A DNA stretch of 64,000 nucleotides from Nomia melanderi. Lineage: Eukaryota > Arthropoda > Insecta > Hymenoptera > Halictidae. A program made the position numbers and the translations under genes. The notes below the pieces were generated by a model, which saw only the letters and a program-made list of their open reading frames with translations, made no database searches and was not told the DNA's origin. Where the stretch lies: contig NC_134999.1 of NCBI RefSeq assembly GCF_051020985.1, forward strand, positions 15,567,660-15,631,659. Direction: 5' to 3'. Below are positions 46,887 to 57,372 of the stretch, in pieces (position 1 is the stretch's first letter; each line of letters opens with the position of its first letter).

Positions 46887-49165
46887 AACAATTGTTCCAT
46901 CAAGTGAAATGCAATTTACGGTGAAACGGTGAGCTCCGCCGGAAATTACCCCGGGCTCTACCGGCGCTGCGCCACCATCCCTTATTCACCGGCCGCGTTA
47001 CAACGTTTTCGTTTCCTCCGTAAAAATAGTCGGAGTGCACCGGTACACGGATCCAGCGTTACAGAGGATTTCACGGGAGGAGAGGTTCGAGTGGGTTCCG
47101 CCATTTCTTCGGGAGTCTCGCGGAAACCTTGAACCTCGCGTCTCATCAGGAGAATTAATTGAAACAATTACTCGTTCTGCGAGTTGGCCGAGGGAAAAGT
47201 ATTATGTGTTGAGTATACTGGTTTTCCTAATTTTATTTCGCTAATTGCATTCGCATATTTTTATGCGAAATATGATGATTAATTCTTGACAAATAATGGC
47301 GATAAATATTAAAGCAAACAATTTTGGAAAATATGGAAATGTAATTTTTAAAATTAAGTGAAACTCTCTTATTGGGATTTATATAAATTACTTGAAAGAG
47401 TTGCTTCTTTGTTCATATTTCGAATATTTGTAATGTGTGATTTGAATTTTGTTTATAGTTCATGTCCGTGTAAATATATAAAATTCCGGGAATGTAAAAT
47501 TGAATTTGACTGTGAGAATAGATATATTGATGAGTGATGAATGTGTGTGCAATAAATGAATGACGCGACTGTGTGTGTGAGCGCGTTTTGAATGAATGTT
47601 CAAAGCATTGGAATATTCTAGACTACATTGATTTTTATGTTAATAATGTTCGTTTTTATGAATCTAGAATGTTCTAAAAAGTGTGCGAGTGAGACAAGGG
47701 CATCAGAGTGTATAAATGGTGTGTGCGTTGTTTGATTTGTTGATTGTTTTATTGTGAGTTGTCATGAAATAATTATACTGTATCAAATAAAATTCTCTTT
47801 CTCCTACAAATATAAGTATTATTCATGGTTATTGATATTTTCTACGGTTTTGTATCAGTACGTGTGAATATATTATAAATATGATTACTAATGACTACAA
47901 CGAACTCGTCGAAAACAGGAAAGAACGGATTTCCCAGAGAATCATTTCGAAGAACAGATTATATTCGAAGTGCTATCTTACTTAAAATTCTGTGCAGGGT
48001 AGTGACACTTCGTTAGATAATTGTTTGTATGCCAGTTGACTGAAATACATCTGCACACATAGATATTTCCAGCTTGTTTTTTAGAAGATTACGGACACGT
48101 GCGACATAAATACATAAAATCCACAGTATTATAAATTCTGATGACCGCGGCGCTCGTAATCTCTGTTGCACGCACAAGTATTTTACGTGCACTTTTGTTT
48201 TTCTCTTTCCTCTGTGTTACATTTATGTAACGAAGTTGAACTTACTTTAATTTCGATTACACGTTTAAACGTTACGTCCGCAGTTCGATTAATCTCCATA
48301 CGAGGATAAATTGTATCGTTGCTGATGAATAATGCGTATGGAAATACGAATGAATAATTTTGTCAGCGAGTAACTCGCAAGATTAACTAACAAGTACGAG
48401 AATGGCTGTAATAAAGTGAGAACGAAACGCGAAAAATAATATTACACTTAATAAACGTGACAGTTAGTATCTCGACGAGGTTTATCTCTTATTCTGTTTT
48501 CGATCTCTTTTCTCGAACATGGTAAATCGTAAATAATTTCCTCGTAGATGGAATTTCATAAATGATTTTTCTCATAAATGATTCTCTGTTTTCATGATAA
48601 ATAATTTTCACACGACTAATTCTCGAATTTTCTTATAAACATCTCTGCGTAGAATTATCTGTCGTACGACTCTCGCAAATGTGTCCATCATTAAAAGTGA
48701 TACAAGCAACAGCAACAATGGAGGCGTCATTCGTAAATAGAAGTTGAAAGGAAGCATGTGCACATTGTACGTTAGGCACGTCTCAAGTACAAATAAGTTT
48801 AGGAATAGTTGAAAAGGTCAATCTTATCAATGTATGTGCTGTCGTTCCTGTGTATCGTTAATGTAGTCTATGTTAGGGTAGAGCATGCGTACGGTGAGTA
48901 ATCCCTAATGATCTGATAAGGAATCTACTTTTAATTTTCCGTAAAGACGACGACAGCTGACAAATAAATTTGTTTCATTCACTTCCTGTGAGATATAAAT
49001 TATCGTTGGCACGAACGTGTTATCGGTTCCACTAATTCTGGCCTAATAAGGAAATGTGTTCTAAGAAATATTCGAATTTATCCTTTAAACATTTTGACGT
49101 ATGTAAAATTTGTGTTCAAAGATTTGTCAGTTTTAATTCTCGTTTTCGATTCGTGGATTATGTAA
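46887..49165. other. Gene-free stretch with a GC island at 46920-47170
   Basis: The island is unique-looking, strongly GC/CpG-raised, and has conflicting frames on both strands. The rest is AT-rich. 47530-47790 is GT/TG-rich (GTGTGTGAG-type words). No gene seen. Confidence 0.4.
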
Positions 49166-49512
49166 TTATGTGAATTGTAATTATATGAGTTATATGATTA
49201 TAAAGGAATTATAATTGTATGGATTATATAATTATAAAGGGATTATGATTGTATGGATTATATAATTCTAAAGGGATTGCAATTATATGAATTATATAAT
49301 TACAAAGGGATTGTAATTATATGAATTATATAATTACAAAGAGATTGTAATTATATGGATTATATCATTACAAAGGGATTGTAATTATATGGATTATATA
49401 ATTACAAAGGGATTGTAATTATATGGATTATATAATTATAAAGGGATTGTGATTAGATGCGTTATGTAATTACAAAGGAATTGTAATTAAATGAATTATA
49501 TGTTTATAAAGG
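49166..49512. repeat. Tandem array, ~36-bp unit, about ten copies
   Basis: Units of AATTATATGGATTATATAATTA then CAAAGGGATTGT repeat about every 35-36 bp with few changes in the centre and more at both edges. Confidence 0.9.
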
Positions 49513-51304
49513 ACAATTTGATTTGAATAATAAACAATTAATTAAAATAAAATAGTAATGTTCAGAATACTATTTGTTTCCAATTCTGTTTTCTTACAAT
49601 GAATTGAAGTAGTCGTAGTAACACGGTCGTCACGATTACAGTTGCGTAAGTGTATCGTTTTATAATGACACGACATTAATTATGTTTAAATAATAAAGCA
49701 GAAGAATGAAAATATCACACTGTTGTCGTGCGAAACATTTAGAACAGAATATATTTTCACTTTACATAGTCATCGGAGGAACCTCACAAATCATCTGTCA
49801 GAGTTCTTCACACTAATCTTCACTGAACTTGTACGCGTTATCCATGCACCCCTGCGTTAGCGATTAACGAAAACATTATCGGTTGATCTCTGCGTTTTTA
49901 CAACGAAACTGATAACCCGAAAACTCTGATCTTTCAACAGCACATGTTTGTAGAAAACTTCCATAAATATATGAATCAATTTTTCCTGCTACTTCTTCGT
50001 TCTCGGTGATGAAAACAATATTCAAAATTTCATAAATGTGAGCAATGTTTTTCAAATGTTTTATAATTCATTGTATAGTAATTATGTTCCATTTGAAATT
50101 CTCGTTATTTGATCTGTGATCAAATAATAACAATATTTAATCCTGTGATTTGATCGTTGTATAGTAATTATGTTCCATTTGAAACTGTTGTTATTTGATC
50201 TACAGTGTTTCTGAACTTTTATCATTCCGATTTTCAAAGGCTCAATCGTTCCATTTCGCATTGTTTCATAAATGTACAAGTTACTTAATGCTTTTATGTT
50301 ATTATTCAACCACTGCAGTGAGATTGCCGCTTTGGAAATGACCATGGAGATTGTGCCACCATTTTCCAGCCACGGATTTCATCGCTGACGTTCGCAAATT
50401 TACTGATTTTTGCCTTTGCGCATATGCGCATTCACGAGCGTCAGGATTTTTATCAAAGATGAAATAATCTACGGGACCACTAAAAATACATTGCTTTTCA
50501 ATATTTCTCAAAACATCTACCAGTCTACGTTACTTTTCCAATCGTTTCCTTTTTTCCAATCCATTACGCATAACACAGATAAAAATGAAATGCAATATAT
50601 TTCGTTATAATCTCGTGGCCATTGATTATCCTTCCTAATTGCTCGATAACAATTGCAATACTAAGAAATCTACTCTTACAAATATACGATCCAAATAAAA
50701 TATAAAGATACTTTTCTAATTAAATTTAGCAATCAACATTTACTGTATACATTCAAACTTCATTTCCCTCGTTCCGATGTATATCAAAACACACCTACTA
50801 AAACAAACGAAACGAAGTTCAACTTCAATCGTTACACAAACGAAAGAAGAATCTTTCCGAAGCAAAATAAGAAACCCAAAATAAATCTGAAAAATGTCTC
50901 TACTCTACCAAGCAACGTATCAAACTTCAATCGTTACAAACATGAAAGAAGAATCTTTCTAAAACAAAATAAAAAATGCAAAATGTATCTGAAAAATCTC
51001 TCTACTTCGCCAATCAACGCATCAAACCGTGCTGAAACAAAGTATCAACATCGTTTCAACGGTAATCAATCGTACACCGAGAAAGCGTCCGCCCCACTTA
51101 AAGACCTACACGCAAATCACCCGTGACATTCAGCACCCGATCCGATCCGATCGGCGCTCCGTTATCAATCGAAGGCCAATCGTGTCACAATGCGACAACC
51201 GAACGGCGACGAACAAAAGCCGATGACGAACGGACCGATAACCGATCGCCGCTTCGCGGGGTGGCCGTCACAAAGGGTAAACATTGACCCATCCACGCCG
51301 GTGC
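49513..51304. other. Gene-free stretch with two local duplications
   Basis: TGTATAGTAATTATGTTCCATT occurs at 50073 and 50157 (84-bp spacing). ACTTCAATCGTTACA...GAAAGAAGAATCTTTC occurs at about 50821 and 50933 (tandem, ~112 bp). 51020-51280 is GC-raised and unique-looking. Confidence 0.45.
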
Positions 51305-51307
51305 ACA

Positions 51308-51408
51308 GACAAAACCCAACAATTCGACTATTCGCAAGATTTGAAGGTTATCAACGTGTTGCTAAGTAGACCATGTTATACAAAATGATTTTCATTTGAA
51401 AAATAACA
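51308..51408 (+). repeat. Dispersed repeat shared with 32.6 kb
   Basis: GACAAAACCCAACAATTCGAC through GTTGCTAAGTAGACC and TTTTCATTTGAAAAATAAC matches 32594-32700 in the same orientation. It lies directly upstream of the family A MITE. Confidence 0.7.
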
Positions 51409-51429
51409 ATTTGAGATATGTGAAGTTAA

Positions 51430-51646
51430 CACTAGAACTACCGTACCAGTCAAAATGACTGGTTTTAATTTGTTTGTTTCGCAGTTATTAATATCTTAAA
51501 AGCATTGAATATTTGAACTGATTTTGGAAATAAATAGTTTCACTTGAATATTATGATGAATATCCAGAGAAACTGAAAATAATCTATTGTTACAATTTTT
51601 ATAGAGATTACATATCAATCGGATTAAATTCTCGATAGTTCTAGTG
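51430..51646 (+). mobile_element. TTAA-flanked MITE, family A (intact copy)
   Basis: TTAA at 51426-51429 and 51647-51650. Left CACTAGAACTACCGTA; right reverse-complemented CACTAGAACTATCGAG. Perfect palindrome CCAGTCAAAATGACTGG at 51446-51462. 217 bp. Parts of the same family are rearranged at 15.48-15.94 kb. Confidence 0.9.
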
Positions 51647-51667
51647 TTAATAGTGTTGATTGCTTAA

Positions 51668-51896
51668 CACATTATTGGTGATTCGTGGTGAAGGTTTTAA
51701 ACAAAACTTAACAAATATAAATATTAGTCAATTATTGTGAATACAAATAAAATATTATTCTTTTGTTATCAATTATTGTAATTTAAAGCAAACATAGGCA
51801 TAGAATATACATAAAATTTCTCTCTTTTTCAGTAAATTATTAATGGCAAAGTAATTGTGTCAATCATAGTTGAAAAATAAATCATAGGGCAAGGGG
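51668..51896 (-). mobile_element. TTAA-flanked MITE, D-like (inverted)
   Basis: TTAA at 51664-51667 and 51897-51900. The right end AAATAAATCATAGGGCAAGG is the D-family terminus in reverse. The left end CACATTATTGGTGATTCGTGG differs. Only 13 bp separate it from family A. Confidence 0.65.
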
Positions 51897-51921
51897 TTAA
51901 TGCCACCGGTTCCGTAATAAA

Positions 51922-52112
51922 CACTAGGTTCGCGGGAATTCATTGTGCAGTTTATTCTATTGTTAGAAAAGTTGATATTCGTTTATTTAGATTTTGAAAA
52001 TTATAGATTTAAAAATGGATAATTATAATACATATTCTAACCCGTCGAAACATTTACTAAATATTGTTTATACAATTCAATGTGCGTCAAACGCGTTCCG
52101 TTAAACCTAGTG
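51922..52112 (-). mobile_element. Family G MITE copy 3 (inverted)
   Basis: Left CACTAGGTTCGCGGGAATTC after a degenerate TAAA. Right reverse-complemented CACTAGGTTTAACGGAACGC, with TTAA at 52113-52116. 191 bp. Confidence 0.8.
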
Positions 52113-52144
52113 TTAAATACAAAAGTGAAACGATCTAAATAAAA

Positions 52145-52650
52145 CTTCAGTATACTTTATTTATCTTGTATATAATGAATTGAAACGAAACTTTGGACGT
52201 ACCTGTTATATAACTTTGAATATTTTGTTTTTGCGATATCTTATATTGTCCTATGTTTGGAAAATTGAAATGGCTGATGCGAGTGGAGATACGAGTTAAT
52301 TCGTGACCGGTCAACAATATGTTAATTAGAAAAGGAAATAATCGAATATTTTAATGTAATAATAATAATATATATTAGATTTAATATAAAAATAAAGTAT
52401 ATAATATTTAATGTAATAATAATAGGATATATAAGATTTAATATAAAAATAAAGTATATAATATTTAATATAATAATAATATATATAATATTTAATATAA
52501 CAACACTCTCTATTATATTAAATATTATATACTTCATTTAACAAAATATTTTGTTATCCAATTAAGACAATAAGAAAAATTCGATTTTAATTATTTTCTT
52601 TCTTATAGATAGAAGTATATAGTTACTACTGTTGAAACAATGTACTATAA
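52145..52650 (-). repeat. ~480-bp dispersed repeat, copy 2 (inverted partner of 14.9-15.4 kb)
   Basis: Reverse-complemented, this matches 14921-15390 almost end to end. It carries an extra internal tandem duplication of about 65 bp (AAAATAAAGTATATAATATTTAAT recurs) that copy 1 lacks. It contains one family I terminus near 52300-52325. Confidence 0.8.
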
Positions 52651-53129
52651 CACCATGTACATGTAACACCATGCACGCGTCAGAATTGGTTTAAAAAATT
52701 TTGGTCGACCTTCTGAAGTTGATAATGACAAAATGAGAGCCATAGTTGAATCGAATCGTATAATTGTAATAATATATAATATTGTATAACATATAATTGT
52801 GTAATCACAATTGTATAAAAAAAATTGAGTTATATTTCACACTAAAAGACCGAAATTACTTGCTAATTCAATATAATACGCAGACCGCGACAAACCTTGA
52901 CGTATAGGCAACAAAGTTTATTGCTCCAGATACTATACAATAAAAATACAACGAAAATTAACGTACGATACAATACGATACAATTCAAGAAAAAAACCTT
53001 CTATCTTAATTTTCTCTGCTCAGAATCCAAATCTTTCACCCTTCGAAAACATCGTAGCACTCAAAAATGATACAAGACAGGATGAAAATTGGTTAGACCA
53101 TACTCGAAACGATATTTTTGAAACGACCG
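52651..53129. other. AT-rich spacer
   Basis: No supportable feature. The words ACAGGATGAAAATTGGTTAGAC near 53074 recur as ACAGGATGAAAATCGATTAGAC at 54707. Confidence 0.35.
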
Positions 53130-53310
53130 TCATGATGTTTTATCGTAAAAATTTCCAAAGAAATTTCCGCAACGATCCAATAAACGTGCTCCGTGTTGCA
53201 CCGACACTTTTCGATTTTCTAAAGTCTTGACGCGGTACTCACCATAACTCTTAGATAAGTTCGAAATTTACGTCGTTGCCACGAGACTTCCTGCGCAACA
53301 AATTTCCTTT
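53130..53310 (+). repeat. ~185-bp dispersed repeat, copy 1
   Basis: CATGATGTTTTATCG through ATTTCCAAAGAAATTTCCGC, GATCCAATAAACG, AAAGTCTTGACGCGG and TTAGATAAGTTCGAAATT matches 60966-61155 in the same orientation. Many differences are C/G to T/A at CpG, with this copy the more AT-rich one. Confidence 0.85.
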
Positions 53311-53316
53311 TATTTA

Positions 53317-53510
53317 CCCCTTGCCTTACAATGACGTGTCAGACACGTGGTGCAGATTTCAAACAGAATTGAACTAGCATGGATATTTGCTCGATCATTT
53401 TGAATTCAAATAAAATAATGTTCTTCTGTTATCAATTATTACACTTTAGAGCAAGGATTCTTATAGAATATGCCTATAAGTTTTGTTCTTAATAAATCAT
53501 TAACTACGTT
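53317..53510 (-). mobile_element. Family D MITE copy (inverted, right side decayed)
   Basis: CCCCTTGCCTTACAATGACG at the left with the perfect palindrome ACGTGTCAGACACGT at 53334-53348. The right end fades near AATAAATCATTAAC. Confidence 0.6.
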
Positions 53511-53549
53511 CAGTGCCACATGCCAATTTTTGTAAGAAAACATTTTTAA

Positions 53550-53748
53550 CCCCTTGTCCTATGACTTCTTTCTGAATCGTGATCGATCTAACTACTTTAT
53601 TATTGATGATTTATTGGAAATAAGAGAAAATTCAAGTCTTGTTCTACGTAACGTTTGCTCTACGGTGTAATCATCGATGACAGAGGAATAATATGATTGA
53701 ATAATATTCATGTTTGTTAAATTCTATGTGATATTATAGGGTAAAGAG
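53550..53748 (+). mobile_element. TTAA-flanked MITE, family D copy
   Basis: TTAA at 53546-53549 and 53749-53752. Left CCCCTTGTCCTATGACTTCT; right reverse-complemented CTCTTTACCCTATAATATCA. 199 bp. Confidence 0.8.
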
Positions 53749-53752
53749 TTAA

Positions 53753-54149
53753 TGGTAGAGGTTATTACGTTACAAAGCACCGAAAACAAAGAAACAATAC
53801 CAAAATGTATAAAAATTACCAAAAGCTTGAATATAACATAATATTTCATTTAAAAAATCATCACAGTTCATAAATATGACCGAAATTTCCGTGCGATGGA
53901 ACGTGTTAATCACAAAGTGATTGTATCGACTTTAGCGCAGAAATAAATCATAAGGTAGATTAACTCTGAAACACACGATTTCAAAGAAAACCACAAAGTC
54001 TCCACAGAACTCGCTACAATGTGTTTTGACTTGTTATTTTCGTTTCATTTACGTACGTATTAGTCCATAACATTGCCAACAGGATGAAAAACTTTCAATG
54101 AAATATTAAACTGTACAACTACGAGTGACTTGAACTTTCGAGGGTTGAA
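53753..54149. other. Spacer with a D-family fragment
   Basis: Positions 53900-53960 (GCAGAAATAAATCATAAGGT before TTAA) resemble a D-family end in reverse. Nothing else is seen. Confidence 0.4.
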
Positions 54150-54151
54150 TG

Positions 54152-54488
54152 TTAGGGTTTGGTCGAACCCTGATTATCTGCACGAGGTGCCGTCTATGGG
54201 ACCGTAATAATTGTAATACTATTTATTGGTTAAGTTATGATTGCACAGAATTTGTGTGAGCTTGTGAACGCGTGTGTATGTGTGCTCGTGTAAAGGAAAA
54301 CTGAACTCTGTTATGTTTAGCTAGTGTCGAACTCTATTCTTTCTCTACCGAGCAAAATTGTCTATGTTCTCTCTATGCTGTCTCTTTCTATTTATCTCCT
54401 AATTGTATTCTCTGTGTGATATCTGTTTCTAAACACTCCTAACTGTGTTCTCTGCGTTTACGATATGGTCTGCACTACCGAACCCTAA
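54152..54488. mobile_element. Possible ~337-bp terminal-inverted-repeat or LTR-like unit
   Basis: TTAGGGTTTGG at 54152 is answered by CCGAACCCTAA ending at 54488 (one mismatch over 11 bp). The interior is pyrimidine-rich (TTCTCTCTATGCTGTCTCTT). CGTTTTGGGCG follows at 54491-54501, the same word that follows the LTR-like block at 39.2 kb. No target duplication is clear. Confidence 0.3.
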
Positions 54489-54501
54489 ATCGTTTTGGGC
54501 G

Positions 54502-55005
54502 AGCATACTAAATTGAAGATCAAGAAAAGGAAAAAACTAAGTTTGTCACGTACCATCTACTGCTGGTGCACAGATGGCACTCAAATAAGGGTTCAAAGGT
54601 TTCTACCTGTTCCATGTAAACTTCGTCGAGCTAACTCTAACGAAGTATATCTAATAAAAAGGTAAGCAAAGGGTGGTCCAGTTTTCAACCGATTGCGTAC
54701 CGATAACAGGATGAAAATCGATTAGACGATAATCCTTTCGAGACAGTTCTCGTGGACAATGGAGGATACGTGCGCCAGGTCATAGAAGGGGCGCGTGTCG
54801 CAGGTAAACGTTGAGGGAAGTCGAACGTCGACTCGGCAACGCTGCGACTTGTGCGTCGGCCGTTTCCTTTTGCGGCCAAGCCCCGGGATCTCGTTATCTC
54901 AGTGTCAGCGTGATGAATAGAGTACACACGAACCGTATGCCAATGTCCAGCAGCCATGGGTACGCCATGAAGCGGCCGCCGGAGAGGAGGGGGGGCCCGC
55001 GAGAG
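54502..55005 (+). promoter_or_regulatory. Upstream region of the 55.1 kb gene
   Basis: GC content climbs from about 54700 towards the TATA-like box. Frames on both strands (54685-55032 minus, 54811-55089 plus) lack domains and are taken as chance in GC-rich DNA. The boundary with the preceding repeat-like unit is not clear. Confidence 0.35.
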
Positions 55006-55013
55006 CATAAAAG
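55006..55013 (+). promoter_or_regulatory. TATA-like box of the 55.1 kb gene
   Basis: CATAAAAG lies in a GC-rich stretch 127 bp before the ATG at 55140. A start of transcription about 30 bp downstream (near 55036-55040) would give a 5' UTR of roughly 100 bases. This rests on motif and position only. Confidence 0.45.
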
Positions 55014-55139
55014 CAGGCACGAAGAAAAGCATCGGTGCTTTTGTGGTGTTCTCCCGTGGCCGCTTCGTGTCCCAGCTGATATTGTGTGACAGTGCTACTT
55101 ACTCTCTACGCTTAAAGGCTTTCCTCCAACGGGGACGTC

Positions 55140-55215
55140 ATGGGGCATCCACCTCGACTGTTGGCGACGACCCTAGCATGCCTCTTCCTACTGTTCGCGA
55201 CTGCCGAATCGGCCG
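55140..55215 (+). CDS. First coding exon encoding a signal peptide (partial gene)
   Basis: An ATG at 55140 in good context (G at -3, G at +4) opens 25 codons with classic signal-peptide layout: a short basic start (GHPPR), a hydrophobic core (LLATTLACLFLLFATA) and a small-residue end (AESA). It is followed at once by GTAAGC, a strong donor, leaving a phase-1 split codon. An intron right after the signal peptide is common in genes for secreted or membrane receptor-type proteins. A TATA-like box lies about 130 bp upstream, and the 5' flank is GC-rich, as expected for a first exon. The function cannot be told from this exon. The next exon was not found in 55216-64000 and may lie beyond the window. 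The frame differs from the overlapping longer open frame 54811-55089, which I regard as chance. Confidence 0.6.
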
Positions 55216-55402
55216 GTAAGCGGATCGCAATCCATTTCTTCTTTTATTCCGTTCTTTTGGAGATTTAGCGGGATCGCTAGGGGGGAGTATCGATAGGGTG
55301 TCTCCAGAGTATACGCGTTACGGACTACCCTTGTTTTTCACGGTAAGACCGCGGTTTGGGGGGCGCGGATTATTGTTGGGGCGCTGGAATTTTTGATAAG
55401 GA
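55216..55402 (+). other. Start of intron 1 of the 55.1 kb gene
   Basis: It opens with GTAAGC directly after the signal-peptide exon. GC-raised near the exon, then AT-rich. No further exon recognised. Confidence 0.45.
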
Positions 55403-55665
55403 ATTAATGTTCGTACCATCATGTCTAGAAATAAATGAACTTCGTATCGTAACAGTAGAAATTCAGTGAAGTAATGTTTATTTTGTAATAAAGTTATAAT
55501 TTAAAACGTGTGTATATTATTAAAATTTTTAGTAAAGATTAATGTTCGTACTATAATGTCTAGAAATAAATGAACTTCACATCGTAACAGTAGAAATTCA
55601 GTAAAGTAATGTTTACTTTCTAATCAAGTTATTATTATTTGAAATGTGTCTATATTATTATATCT
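55403..55665. repeat. Tandem duplication, ~137-bp unit
   Basis: ATTAATGTTCGTACCATCATG and ATTAATGTTCGTACTATAATG start two units sharing GTCTAGAAATAAATGAACTTC and CGTAACAGTAGAAATTCAGT. It lies in the presumed intron. Confidence 0.9.
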
Positions 55666-57158
55666 ATTAAAAGATAGGGAGACGCGGAAAAGAAATTTTA
55701 GGGAGGCGTAGTAGCATAAAGGTTGGAAACTGCAGTAAAACTACTGAGTTAGAGTAACTTATTTTTAATTTTCGTATAAAAATTAGAAAGAAATCTTCAA
55801 CAAGAATTTTCGAAAAAAGTCGAGGGGTCTCCTAGTTTTGTGTCTGTGCAGAAATTTAATTGAGAATCGTCGATGAACTTCATGATTTAAGTAATTGCGA
55901 AATAAAGATTCTGAAGTAGATCGGTTTGACCCCGTAGTTTTAACGTTAATACTTGGATAATTGAATAGGGAGGCACTTTGCACTTAGGAACGTCTTTTAT
56001 TTTGTTTATCTTTTCTTTCATCGTTTAGTCTTCTTGAGGCTAGAAGTACTAAGTGCTAGAACTATCTAGTAGTCACATTGAGTTTACCATCACATTGAGA
56101 TTTTAATTGACTTATAAGTTAGTTTCCGTATTAGTGAATCAATTTTTCCAGTAATTTCTCGAACAAGACGCTATCGTTTTAATAATTATGGAGAAAGAAT
56201 TTAATTGTTCTAGTGTTGATTCATGATTGTTATAAAAATTGTGAGTATTTACATTTTTTGAAACATTGGCTAATATTCTGTTTAGTTTCTTGGTTATTTG
56301 CAACGCTTGAATGCTATCAGTAATTGCAAATTAGGGAAATTAGTCAATTTAATTGGTATGGTAATAGGGTGAAGATGGTTTATTGATTGCGAAAAATTTA
56401 AACATTTATAGAGTGTACAGATGTCGAAGGAGAGTGTAGGTTAGGTTTCGTGAAAGTTGCAGGGAAATTTAAAGATAATTAATTCTGTGAACGTAAATTT
56501 GTGAATGTGCGTAAAGAGGAATATGTTTATATCTACGGAGATTCTGCTGGTGATAGTTTTCTTTGAAGCAGTCGCTGAATCATTAAAATTGAACTGTTTA
56601 AAGAAAGTAAATTGGGATACATTGGAACGAGCTTCCCCAGTTAAGAGTTAAATTGAATTTAATATAAATACTGTTCTTGTTCACTGGGGAAGACGAGTTA
56701 ACTCATCGCGTGGACCCTGCCTATATGAAGATCGTAAAGTCACCCAGTTAGCAGATTAAGTTGAAGCGAAGTGCCGTTTTCCTGGCATCAATATTTAATC
56801 TTTACCCCTGTAACGATCGTATAATCGCTTTTCCCTACGACGAATTATTAACAGTGACAATAGTATCACAATATCCATGGTGATAGAGTTTAGTAAATGT
56901 AACGCCGCGCTAATTTTTTGAAATTATACGGTAGAATTAGGAATTTCTCGTGGGAATAGAATTGATTAATTCCCACGCGATTTTCACGTGTTCGTCGATT
57001 CAATTTCTATTTTTGTTCTTTTTTTAACATTCTTCTTGTTTAGATAATAATTTTATTAAATTTTGTTACAAAACGTAGACATGACAGTTAACGTCTCTTT
57101 CGAAGATAACTTACAGGTTACATTTAGTTTGTGCATCAGTTAAATAATATGAACAGAT
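55666..57158. other. Presumed intronic spacer
   Basis: AT-rich, no exon recognised. Nothing repeated apart from short words. Confidence 0.4.
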
Positions 57159-57162
57159 TTAA

Positions 57163-57368
57163 CATTAAAATTATCAGATGGATCCCAATAAATGATTCCT
57201 GATTCCTTCTTTTTGCAATGATTAAAAAGATAGATGTTCCTCTAAGAAATCACTAAAGAAATTGATTGAGAAATGCGCAAACTGAATTGTAAATCAATTA
57301 AAATGTCAAAAGATACTCTTGTAATTTCTATAGAACTTCAAAATGTCAAATTAACTGTAGTTTTAGTG
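57163..57368. mobile_element. TTAA-flanked MITE, family K copy 2
   Basis: TTAA at 57159-57162 and 57369-57372. Left CATTAAAATTATCAG; right reverse-complemented CACTAAAACTACAGTTAATT. The interior matches 40317-40516. The terminus resembles family A (CACTA-AACTA). Confidence 0.75.
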
Positions 57369-57372
57369 TTAA

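Noticed and set aside
54685..55032. 115-residue minus-strand frame at the 55 kb promoter
   Set aside because: Antisense to the TATA-like box and 5' UTR. The plus-strand signal-peptide exon with a donor is the better reading.
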